From JBMDXB01 sp048594975 (GTDB taxonomy: Bacteria > Acidobacteriota > Vicinamibacteria > Vicinamibacterales > 2-12-FULL-66-21), in assembly GCA_048594975.1 (NCBI GenBank), contig JBMDXQ010000079.1, positions 1 to 32,475 on the forward strand: a stretch of DNA of 32,475 nt, in the 5' to 3' direction. A model generated the notes under the pieces. The model was not told the DNA's origin, did not search any database, and saw only the letters and a program-made list of their open reading frames with translations. Made by a program: the position numbers and the translations under genes. Positions within the stretch are counted from its first letter, which is position 1. Every line of letters begins with the position of its first letter. Positions 25,988 to 32,475 of the stretch are shown here, piece after piece.

Positions 25988-26479
25988 ATGGATGCGATAC
26001 CAGAACTGCACGCGTCGCTGGCCCTGCTCTTCCGCGAGCTGATCGACGGACCGCCGCCGCGTGAAGGATACATGCTGAACGGCGGCGACGCGGGCCTGCT
26101 CGCCTCTCTCGACCGCCTGTCGGCGGACGCGGCGTCGACGCCGGCGGCACCGGGCGCCGCGTCGATCGCGGCGCACGTGGATCACGTCTGCTATGGGCTC
26201 GACCTGTTGAACCGCTGGAGCGACGGCGAGGCGAACCCGTGGCGCACCGCCGACTGGACGGCGAGCTGGCGCCGCATCGCGGTGACGGAACGCGAGTGGA
26301 CTGCGCTGCGCGCGCGGGTGCGGGCGGCATGCCGCCGCTGGCACGAGGCGCTGCAGAAGCCGAGGGCGATGTCCGCGCTGGAGCTGAACGGGGTGATCGG
26401 CAGCATCGCGCACCTGGCGTATCACTTCGGCGCAATTCGCCAGATCGATCGATCGATCCGCGGCCCGCAGGCGGAATAG
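25988..26479 (+). CDS. DinB-superfamily protein
   Basis: The protein has 163 residues and follows the DUF1569 gene after 5 bases. The sequence has the DinB four-helix pattern with possible metal His residues in IAAHVDHVCYGLDLLNRW and in IAHLAYHFGAIRQI. The middle holds WRRIAVTEREWTALRARV. Two adjacent DinB-like genes probably arose by pairing of separate families, since the two proteins differ in length and motif wording. No substrate can be given. Confidence 0.8.
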   Translation: MDAIPELHASLALLFRELIDGPPPREGYMLNGGDAGLLASLDRLSADAASTPAAPGAASIAAHVDHVCYGLDLLNRWSDGEANPWRTADWTASWRRIAVTEREWTALRARVRAACRRWHEALQKPRAMSALELNGVIGSIAHLAYHFGAIRQIDRSIRGPQAE

Positions 26480-26539
26480 CGGCGCTGAACGCCGCCGCCT
26501 GCCCGGAAGCCGACGCGCCGGCCGCCGGCGACCGGGTCC

Positions 26540-26545
26540 TATAAT
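26540..26545 (+). promoter_or_regulatory. -10 TATAAT upstream of beta-glucosidase gene
   Basis: A perfect TATAAT lies 50 nt before the ATG at 26596. The expected -35 window (GCCGGC) does not match consensus, so an activator or other sigma contact may be needed. A ribosome-binding AGGAG lies about 9 nt before the ATG. Confidence 0.5.
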
Positions 26546-26595
26546 GCGGTCGTGATTCCGTGGTTTTCACCCCTCATTCATAGGAGCCTGTCGTT

Positions 26596-28071
26596 ATGCC
26601 GTCCCGGATAACGCGTCGGAGATTCGGGCACGTCGCCGGCGCCGCCGCACTCGGTGCGGCGATGACGCCCGTCACGTCCGCCGCGGCGCTCGCGCGCCCC
26701 CGCGTGCAGGGTGCGGCCGCCGCGGCGCGGCGCTTTCCCGCCAGCTTCATCTGGGGCACCGCCACCGCCTCGTATCAGATCGAGGGCGCCGTCAAGGAGG
26801 ACGGGCGGCTGCCGTCGATCTGGGACACTTTCTCGCACACCCCCGGCAAGGTCGTGAACAACGCAACCGGCGACGTCGCCAGCGACCACTATCATCGCTA
26901 CAAAGAAGACGTGCAGCTGATGAAGGGGCTCGGCGTCAAGGGGTACCGGTTCTCGATCGCCTGGCCGCGCGTGTTCCCGAGCGGAAGCGGTCAGCCGAAC
27001 CCGAAGGGTCTCGATTTCTACAACCGCCTGGTCGACGAGCTGCTGGCCAACGGCATCCAGCCCTTCGCGACGCTGTACCACTGGGACCTGCCGCAGGCGC
27101 TGCAGGACAAGGTGGGCGGCTGGGAGTCGCGCGAGACGTCGAAGGCGTTCGCCGAATACGCGGGGTATGTCGCCGAGCGGCTGACCGATCGCGTGAAGCA
27201 CATCTTCACGATCAACGAGTTCGGCGCGTTCGTGGAGCTCGGATACCGCGTCGGCGTCCATGCGCCGGGACTGAAGCTGCCGGCGGGACGGTTCAACCAG
27301 ACGCGGCACCACGCCGTGCTCGGCCACGGGCTGGCGATGCAGGCGATCCGCGCGAAGGCCAAACCGGGCACGAAGGTCGGCCTCGCGGAGAACATGACGA
27401 TCTGCGCGCCGGTCATCGAGACCAGGGAGCACATCGCGGCTGCGGCGCAGGCCACCCGCGAGGTCAACGCGCAGTACATGACCGTGATCCAGGAGGGGAA
27501 GTACACCGACGCGTACCTGAAGGGCGCCGGGGCCGACGCGCCGAAGTTCACGCCCGAGGATCTCAAGGCGATCGCCTCCCCGCTCGACTTGGTCGGCATC
27601 AACATCTACACGCCGATCTACGTGCGCGCCGACGCCTCCGCGCCCGGCGGGTTCACCGTCGTCCCACACCCGAAGTCGTTCCCGCACATGGCGTCGCCGT
27701 GGCTCTTCGTCGGCCCCGAGGCGCTCTACTGGGGCCCGCGTCACCTGGCGGACATCTGGAAGATGAAGGAAATCTACATCACCGAGAACGGCTGCTCGTC
27801 GTCCGACGTTCCGGCCCAGGACGGAAAGGTGTACGACACCGACCGGGTGATGTTCCTCCGGAACTACCTGCAGCAGCTCCAGCGCGCCACGTCGGACGGC
27901 GTCCCGGTACGCGGCTACTTCCTCTGGAGTCTGATGGACAACTTCGAGTGGGCCGACGGATACACGAACCGCTTCGGGCTGCACTACGTGGACTACGGCA
28001 CGCAGAAGCGCACCGCAAAGTTGAGCGCGGACTTCTACAAGGACGTCGTCGCCGCCAACGCCGTGGTCTGA
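26596..28071 (+). CDS. Tat-exported GH1 beta-glucosidase
   Basis: The protein has 491 residues, about 40 more than typical cytoplasmic GH1 enzymes because of a Tat signal (ITRRRFGHVAGAAALGAAM). The GH1 body has FIWGTATASYQIEGA, HYHRYKEDVQLMKGLGVKGY with FSIAWPR, and TLYHWDLPQAL. The acid/base Glu208 is in TINEF where most members have TFNEP; the nucleophile Glu397 is in IYITENG. Thus both catalytic carboxylates remain, with an altered context at the first. The enzyme should release glucose or related sugars from beta-glucosides outside the cytoplasmic membrane, whereas most GH1 enzymes act inside. The gene is alone, with its own promoter and a strong downstream hairpin. Confidence 0.92.
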   Translation: MPSRITRRRFGHVAGAAALGAAMTPVTSAAALARPRVQGAAAAARRFPASFIWGTATASYQIEGAVKEDGRLPSIWDTFSHTPGKVVNNATGDVASDHYHRYKEDVQLMKGLGVKGYRFSIAWPRVFPSGSGQPNPKGLDFYNRLVDELLANGIQPFATLYHWDLPQALQDKVGGWESRETSKAFAEYAGYVAERLTDRVKHIFTINEFGAFVELGYRVGVHAPGLKLPAGRFNQTRHHAVLGHGLAMQAIRAKAKPGTKVGLAENMTICAPVIETREHIAAAAQATREVNAQYMTVIQEGKYTDAYLKGAGADAPKFTPEDLKAIASPLDLVGINIYTPIYVRADASAPGGFTVVPHPKSFPHMASPWLFVGPEALYWGPRHLADIWKMKEIYITENGCSSSDVPAQDGKVYDTDRVMFLRNYLQQLQRATSDGVPVRGYFLWSLMDNFEWADGYTNRFGLHYVDYGTQKRTAKLSADFYKDVVAANAVV

Positions 28072-28495
28072 TCCTCGAGCGTCCGTTCACACAAGGGGGG
28101 CTGCCTCCTGTTCGGGAAAGGAGGCAGCCCCCTTGTCAGCACCCGCGCCGAGGAGCCGGGTGACGGCAAGGACGCGCCGCGGCGCCGCCACGAGCAGACG
28201 CTCACGATTCCGCAGTTCCTCGAACGTCGAGACGCTGACCGCCTCGCCGTCATACCCGCACAAGGTACGAATCCGCAGTGCCCGCGCGAGAGCACGAGCC
28301 GGTGACCCGAGGGGGACGTTTCTGTAATCCGCGTGCCGATTTGAAACGGCCCTGCGCCGTCGCCGGCACTCGCCAGAACTGCCGCCAGGGCCCCGATCTG
28401 GCCGCAGGCCGGGCGGGAACCAACTGGCTGGCCGCGGTGTACCGGACCGGCTCAATCCTTGCGTCGCTCAGCGCGTTCTCTCTCGAACCAGATAC
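28072..28495. other. Intergenic stretch after beta-glucosidase gene
   Basis: Apart from the terminator hairpin at 28091-28136, no gene is supported in these 424 bases. Minus-strand frames here have no family resemblance and run through the hairpin. The stretch should also contain the promoter of the HD-GYP operon starting at 28496, but no strong -35/-10 pair is visible. Confidence 0.45.
28091..28136 (+). terminator. Strong hairpin downstream of beta-glucosidase gene
   Basis: ACAAGGGGGGCTGCCTCC (28091-28108) pairs with GGAGGCAGCCCCCTTGT (28120-28136) across an 11-nt loop, with a single bulged G: about 17 base pairs. It lies 20 bases after the stop codon. There is no long T run after it, so it may act with Rho or mainly protect the 3' end. 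Confidence 0.75.
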
Positions 28496-29452
28496 ATGCC
28501 TCCGACCCTCGGACGCATCGAAGCGGTCAACAAAGAGCTGTGGCTCCTGCTCTCGATGTTCCTGATCTGCCTCCTGTTGAACCTGGTGGTGGACGGGCAG
28601 CGCATGGTCCTGAGCTTCTACACGCTGCCGACGCTTGGATCCGCCTATCTCTACGGCCGCCGCCACGCCACTCTGACGGCGCTCGGCAGTGTGCTGCTGG
28701 TCAGCCTCATGACCTGGTACAACCCGGTGCTCTTCGCGGCGACGCGGGACATCGCGGTCCCGGGGGCGCGGTGGCTGGACATCGCCGTCTGGGGCGGCGT
28801 CCTGATGGTCACCGGCTACTCGATGGGGACGCTATACGAGCACAACGCCTCGCAGATCACGGAGCTGCGCCAGACCTATCACGGCGTGCTGATGATTCTC
28901 CGGCACTTCATCGCCAAGGACACCTACACCGAGAACCACTCGTACCGGGTGTCGGTCTACGCGGCGACGATCGCCACCGAGCTCGATCTGCCGCCGGGTC
29001 GCGTCGAGGACGTGCGCTCGGCGGCGCTGCTGCACGACATCGGCAAGCTCGATATCAGCCGCGAGCTGCTCTACAAGGCGGCGCGTTTGACGGAAGACGA
29101 GTTCAAGCACATGCAGGAGCACGTCAGCAAGGGCGTGTCGATCCTCGAGCCGGTCGGCGGTTCGCTGCGTCGCGTCATCCCCATCGTGCTCTCGCACCAC
29201 GACAAGTTCGACGGCAGCGGTTACAACCCGACGCGCGGCGAGGAGATCCCGCTCGAAGCGCGCATCATCTCGGTCGCCGACGTCTACGACTCGCTCACGA
29301 GCGATCGTCCCTACCGCAAGGCGATGTCCCCTTTCGACGCGAAGGAGATCATCGTCAAGGGAGCCGGCACCGACTTCGACCCGATGGTCGTCGACGCGTT
29401 CATCGAAGCGTTCCGCAAGGGCGAGCTGGAGGTCCCGACCGTCGTCGTGTAG
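28496..29452 (+). CDS. HD-GYP-type phosphodiesterase, membrane-anchored, with GYN variant
   Basis: The protein has 318 residues. The first 120 hold about four membrane spans (LWLLLSMFLICLLLNLVV, then three more). The rest is an HD-GYP domain: HD at His180-Asp181 (ALLHDIGKLD), and the signature stretch HHDKFDGSGYNP at 234-245, followed by ARIISVADVYDSLTSDRPYR. In standard members this stretch is HHExxDGxGYP; here the Glu is Asp and the GYP is GYN, with one residue fewer before the next conserved segment. HD-GYP enzymes break down cyclic-di-GMP (some cyclic GMP-AMP), and the GYP loop contributes to binding partners. It is 3 bases ahead of a PilZ gene, fitting a cyclic dinucleotide pathway. Confidence 0.85.
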   Translation: MPPTLGRIEAVNKELWLLLSMFLICLLLNLVVDGQRMVLSFYTLPTLGSAYLYGRRHATLTALGSVLLVSLMTWYNPVLFAATRDIAVPGARWLDIAVWGGVLMVTGYSMGTLYEHNASQITELRQTYHGVLMILRHFIAKDTYTENHSYRVSVYAATIATELDLPPGRVEDVRSAALLHDIGKLDISRELLYKAARLTEDEFKHMQEHVSKGVSILEPVGGSLRRVIPIVLSHHDKFDGSGYNPTRGEEIPLEARIISVADVYDSLTSDRPYRKAMSPFDAKEIIVKGAGTDFDPMVVDAFIEAFRKGELEVPTVVV

Positions 29453-29455
29453 GCC

Positions 29456-30709
29456 ATGATGCCGGCCGAACCGCTCCCGTCGGAGACCATGGAACAGGCG
29501 GCGCCGTTCTCGGTGCGTCTCGCCGCGCGCCGGTCGATTGCGCTGGATCCGCCGCGGCAGTCGCGCGAACGGCGCGCGCATTCGCGCCGGCGCGCGGAAG
29601 ATCTCGATTGGCTCGAGTCCGTCCGGCTGGTCGGCGGCTCGGCTCCGGGTGTCTCGCTCGTCGATCTGTCGGAAGGCGGCGCGCTCATCGAAGTCGAAGG
29701 CCCGCTGCGCCCGGGCCTCAAACTCACGCTCGAGCTCAGCGGCCGCGGCCTCGACGCCACGGTCCCGTTGGAGGTACTGCGCAGCTACATCGTGAGCCTG
29801 CGCGGCGGATTGATCTACTACCGAGGTGCCTGCGCCTTCGCGCACCTCATCGATCTGCCATCGGAGGTCTCTGGTCCGGCCGCGGCGCAATCACCGTTCG
29901 TCGGCACCGATGCGGCGCTGAAGTTACTGCTCGAGCGCGCGGCGGTTCGCGCCGCGTCACCGGCCGGGCCGTCCGGCCTGCTGCTCGATCCGCGTCAGGT
30001 CGTTACGGTCCTCGCGTCGCTGCACGCCCGCGGCGCCGCGGGCGACCTCGACCCCCTCAACCGGAACGTGTCCGAGCTGATCGGCGCGGTACTCCCGGCG
30101 CTGCAGCGCGGGTTCTCGCGCCGCGATGCCGTCGCCGCACTCGACTGCCGGCTGAAGGCGATGCCGCGCGGCGCCCAGCAGCAGCTGCTGGCAACGAGCA
30201 TCCGTCTCACGGCTCTCATCGATCGCTGCCTGCCGTCGCTGCCGCCCCCGGCCGCACCCGTGCCGGCACTAATTGCGGACCCGCAGTCTCACGCGCCGGC
30301 ATCGACCGACAGCGCGTTCCAGAAGATAGTGGTGCGCTACGCCGATGGCAGGCTCGCAAAGGGGTTCACACAGGACTTTCACCCGTCGCGCGGGCAGTTC
30401 TCGTTGTGGCCCTCGATCAACGCGCGGCCGGCAGAGCGCGTGAGCGTCGCGCTGGCGCGCCTGAAGGCCATCTTCTTCGTCAGGGACTTCAACGGCAATC
30501 CGGGCTATCGGGAGCGCAAGAGCTTCGCGGTCGCGGGCCAGGGCCGCCGAATAGAAGTCACCTTTGTGGATACAGAAGTCATCCTGGGAACGACCTTGAA
30601 CTACCGCAAGGACGCCGCCGGGTTCTTCGTCATCCCCGCCGATCCCGCCAGCAACAACACCCGAATCTTCGTTCTCGCCGCCGCCGTGCGCGGGGTGCGC
30701 TTTCCATAA
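29456..30709 (+). CDS. PilZ-domain protein with DUF6982-like C-terminal domain
   Basis: The protein has 417 residues. Residues 35-140 look like a PilZ cyclic-di-GMP-binding domain: an arginine-rich start (RERRAHSRRRAED) standing for RxxxR, and LVDLSEGGALIEV matching D/NxSxxG. Residues 140-280 form a helical stretch. Residues 285-417 match DUF6982: VVRYADGRLAKGFTQDF, LARLKAIFFVRDFNGNPGY, VDTEVILGTTLNY. The role of that domain is unknown, but it often goes with PilZ or receiver domains in Acidobacteriota. The gene starts 3 bases after the HD-GYP gene, so synthesis or breakdown signals and a binding effector are coordinated. Confidence 0.8.
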   Translation: MMPAEPLPSETMEQAAPFSVRLAARRSIALDPPRQSRERRAHSRRRAEDLDWLESVRLVGGSAPGVSLVDLSEGGALIEVEGPLRPGLKLTLELSGRGLDATVPLEVLRSYIVSLRGGLIYYRGACAFAHLIDLPSEVSGPAAAQSPFVGTDAALKLLLERAAVRAASPAGPSGLLLDPRQVVTVLASLHARGAAGDLDPLNRNVSELIGAVLPALQRGFSRRDAVAALDCRLKAMPRGAQQQLLATSIRLTALIDRCLPSLPPPAAPVPALIADPQSHAPASTDSAFQKIVVRYADGRLAKGFTQDFHPSRGQFSLWPSINARPAERVSVALARLKAIFFVRDFNGNPGYRERKSFAVAGQGRRIEVTFVDTEVILGTTLNYRKDAAGFFVIPADPASNNTRIFVLAAAVRGVRFP

Positions 30710-31000
30710 CCGCACACGGATCAGGTGTCCGCTCTAAAGGAGGGACCGGCAGTACCCGATACCTTCAACGAGAATCCAGTGGATTCGGCCGATAAATCGT
30801 GGGTCGGGCGGTTTGGATGGCCGGGAAGTGTTAAGGTAGAGCTGAATCCAGACTCGCACGCTCACCCGACAGAGTTGCAATCCGTCGTCCGCGCCAGGCC
30901 GCGATCTGCCGCTGTTGGCGCGCCTTTCACGACTGGCTCGGTCCGGCACCAACGTTGCGTTGACTGGTCCTCTGATGCTCGTCCAGTCGGAGAGGAATGC

Positions 31001-31651
31001 ATGCCCTCGAAGGTGCTGATCGTCGACGACGACAAGACGACCCGCGAGGGACTGGCGGAACTGCTCGAGGAGGCGGGGTACGAGTCGACGGCCGTCGGCA
31101 CCTTCGAGGAGGCGACACGCATTCTTCGTGCCACCCCCCCGGACCTCCTGATCGCCGATGTGCGTCTCGGGCCGTTCAACGGGCTCCAGCTCGTGATCAG
31201 CAGCCCGAAGCCGATTCCGGCCATCATCATTACCGGCTTCGCCGACCCGGTGCTCGAATCGGATGCACGCCGCCGCGGGGCGGACTACGTGCTGAAGCCC
31301 GTGTCCCCCGCGCGGCTGCTCGAGCTCGTGGCGCACAAACTGTCATCGTCTCATCCGGGGTTCGGCATTCCGCGGCGGTGGGAGCGCAAGCAGGTCGTCG
31401 GCGGCCTGCAGGCGAGCGTCGAGGACGAACCGGCGACTATTCTCGATGTCAGCTACGGCGGTGTCCGCTTCGAGATCGACCGGCGCTACGAAGGCAATCT
31501 ACCCTCGGCCTTCAACCTGCGGCTTCCGTCAGCGCAGCTCTCCGTTCAGGCCAAGCTCGTGTGGAAGAACCTGATCGGCGATCAATGGCTGTGCGGCGCG
31601 GCGCTCGCCCACGAGACGCCGGAGTGGTACGGCCTCGTCGACGCGATCTGA
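31001..31651 (+). CDS. Response regulator with receiver and PilZ-like domains
   Basis: The protein has 216 residues from the ATG at 31001, which has GAGAGGA upstream; a longer frame from 30725 has no motif before VLIVDDD. Residues 1-115 are a receiver domain with Asp10-Asp11, phosphoacceptor Asp53 (IADVRLG), Thr78 and Lys99. Residues 125-216 resemble PilZ: RRWERKQV where PilZ has RxxxR, then ATILDVSYGGVRFEI in place of DxSxxG. Phosphorylation and cyclic-di-GMP may both act on this output. No paired sensor kinase is in view. A Shine-Dalgarno-like TAAAGGAGGG at 30735-30744 has no start after it. Only 291 bases separate it from the PilZ-DUF6982 gene, which suggests shared function. Confidence 0.85.
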   Translation: MPSKVLIVDDDKTTREGLAELLEEAGYESTAVGTFEEATRILRATPPDLLIADVRLGPFNGLQLVISSPKPIPAIIITGFADPVLESDARRRGADYVLKPVSPARLLELVAHKLSSSHPGFGIPRRWERKQVVGGLQASVEDEPATILDVSYGGVRFEIDRRYEGNLPSAFNLRLPSAQLSVQAKLVWKNLIGDQWLCGAALAHETPEWYGLVDAI

Positions 31652-31666
31652 CCACTTCGACCCCGC

Positions 31667-32352
31667 TCAAAGCTCTTCCAGCGCGCGCACGCCCGACGCC
31701 ATCGACCGCCACCACGTCACGAGGTTCAGCGTGATGGCGGCGCCGAAGCACGCGCCGATCATCCACCGCGCCTCGGGCGCGAGCGCCGCCGCGCGCGTGC
31801 GGTGCCAGAGATACACCGACGACGGCCAGCCGACGAGCACGCAGGTGACGACGATGATGGCCACGGCGAAGATCATGAACGTCACGCCGCCGTAGGAGCC
31901 CGCGACCTGCGTCGGGTTTTCGGCGCCGAACCGCGGATAACGGGCGCCCATCCCTGTGGCCATGCCCACCAGCGCGAACGACAGGAAGAGGATCGTTGCC
32001 GCGCACACGGCCTTGAGTATCGGATCCACGCCGAGGAGCTCGTTCGCCGCGACCGTCAACGTCTCGGTCATCACGAAAACAGGAACGAATCCGGTCCAGA
32101 ACTTCGACCAGAGGAAGTCGCGCATCGAGATCGGCGCCTTCCTCACGATCCAGAATGCCGCCCCTTCGCTCGACACCGCCGGGAAGACGAAGCGCACCGA
32201 CACCGTCGCCATGACGAAGCCCGCCATCGCCAGGTTGACGAGCGCGTAGACGTTCTTGACGATGCCGCTCATAGCCGCGTGCGGTTGCGGCTGGCCCAGA
32301 AGAGGGGCAGCAGCAGATGCGGGAACGGGCGCGCCGCCTCAGACGATCTCAT
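31667..32352 (-). pseudogene. ABC transporter permease, probably missing its middle
   Basis: Two pieces lie on the minus strand. A 27-codon frame starts at ATG 32352 (MRSSEAARPFPHLLLPLFWA, then SRNRTRL) and ends at a TGA that overlaps ATG 32272. From there, in another frame, 201 residues contain about five membrane spans: VYALVNLAMAGFVMATVSVR, FWIVRKAPISMRDFLWSKFW, ALVGMATGMGARYPRFGAEN. The latter wording (APISMRDFLWSKFW, GARYPRFGAENP) belongs to the last third of a family of ABC exporter permeases about 550 residues long, and the short piece suits its N-terminus. Around 300 codons would be missing. Alternatively they are two coupled short genes. The ATPase gene lies just upstream. Confidence 0.6.
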
Positions 32353-32380
32353 CGATTTCCTGCAGTCCCGTGCCGCCCGT

Positions 32381-32475
32381 CTACTTCAGGAACACCGAGG
32401 TGAGCGACGTGTCCTGTCCGGGGGCCAGAGCTCGTAGCTCTTCGTCGGTGTGTGCTGCGATGTTACTTGCCTTTA
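32381..32475 (-). CDS. ABC transporter ATP-binding protein, C-terminal end only
   Basis: The frame continues past the window edge and ends at a TAG (32383-32381). The 31 visible codons encode DEELRALAPGQDTSLTSVFL K, the usual tail after the ATPase core, where the final helix LTSVFLK matches the LEDxFLxLT ending of ABC exporter ATPases. None of the Walker motifs are in view, so this call rests on that tail and on the permease remnant that begins 28 bases downstream. Confidence 0.55.
   Translation of the reverse strand, partial: KASNIAAHTDEELRALAPGQDTSLTSVFLK

Noticed and set aside
30725..31000. N-terminal extension of the REC-PilZ protein, with a Shine-Dalgarno-like TAAAGGAGGG at 30735
   Set aside because: Receiver domains begin with the VLIVDDD strand; the extension has no domain, and no start codon follows the Shine-Dalgarno-like stretch at the right distance.

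Overview
The window is a GC-rich bacterial chromosome segment with genes packed on both strands. Several features fit an Acidobacteriota genome, possibly the Vicinamibacteria lineage: a Ser/Thr kinase fused to a TolB-like domain and tetratricopeptide region, a PilZ protein with a DUF6982-like C-terminus, a secreted CubicO-type hydrolase, and scattered short palindromes of the TTCCGSCTKCRGSCGRAA type. This placement rests on gene content only. No tRNA, rRNA, CRISPR array, transposase or phage gene was found.

Layout. (1) 1-230: the start of a CueR-like MerR regulator with its 19-bp-spacer promoter. (2) 326-9792: a winged-helix/FHA regulator divergent from a tightly overlapping operon. The operon encodes an FhaA-like FHA protein, a 32-residue membrane peptide, a PP2C phosphatase with an external beta-helix domain, a transmembrane Ser/Thr kinase, a SEDS glycosyltransferase fused to a penicillin-binding transpeptidase, and a second FhaA-like FHA protein. 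It parallels the actinobacterial fhaA-fhaB-pstP-rodA-pbpA-pknA-pknB cluster and is the most interesting system here. (3) 9793-11611: a decayed patch with remnants of groEL and groES, an intact small membrane protein and a frameshifted lmo0937-type gene. (4) 11550-14004: three genes for exported or hypothetical proteins, one a beta-barrel with an OMPLA-like HxSNG motif. (5) 14344-22892: CubicO hydrolase, DUF2007 protein, RelA/SpoT-type HD protein, agmatinase-family enzyme, MgtC/DUF4010 membrane protein, an unknown exported protein, a PEP mutase-family enzyme, an ACT-domain protein and a second serine hydrolase. (6) 23046-26479: kinase-TolB-TPR protein and two DinB-like proteins. (7) 26596-28136: Tat-exported GH1 beta-glucosidase and its terminator. 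(8) 28496-31651: a cyclic-di-GMP module (HD-GYP variant, PilZ-DUF6982, REC-PilZ). (9) 31667-32475: remnant of an ABC permease gene and the end of its ATPase gene.

Two sequence-level themes recur. Four genes start exactly 6 nt after a -10-like hexamer with no room for a ribosome-binding site, so they look leaderless. Several loci (groEL, groES, lmo0937, ABC permease) carry deletions or frameshifts, which may be real decay or assembly error. Short inverted repeats sit at gene ends and between genes in at least three families.
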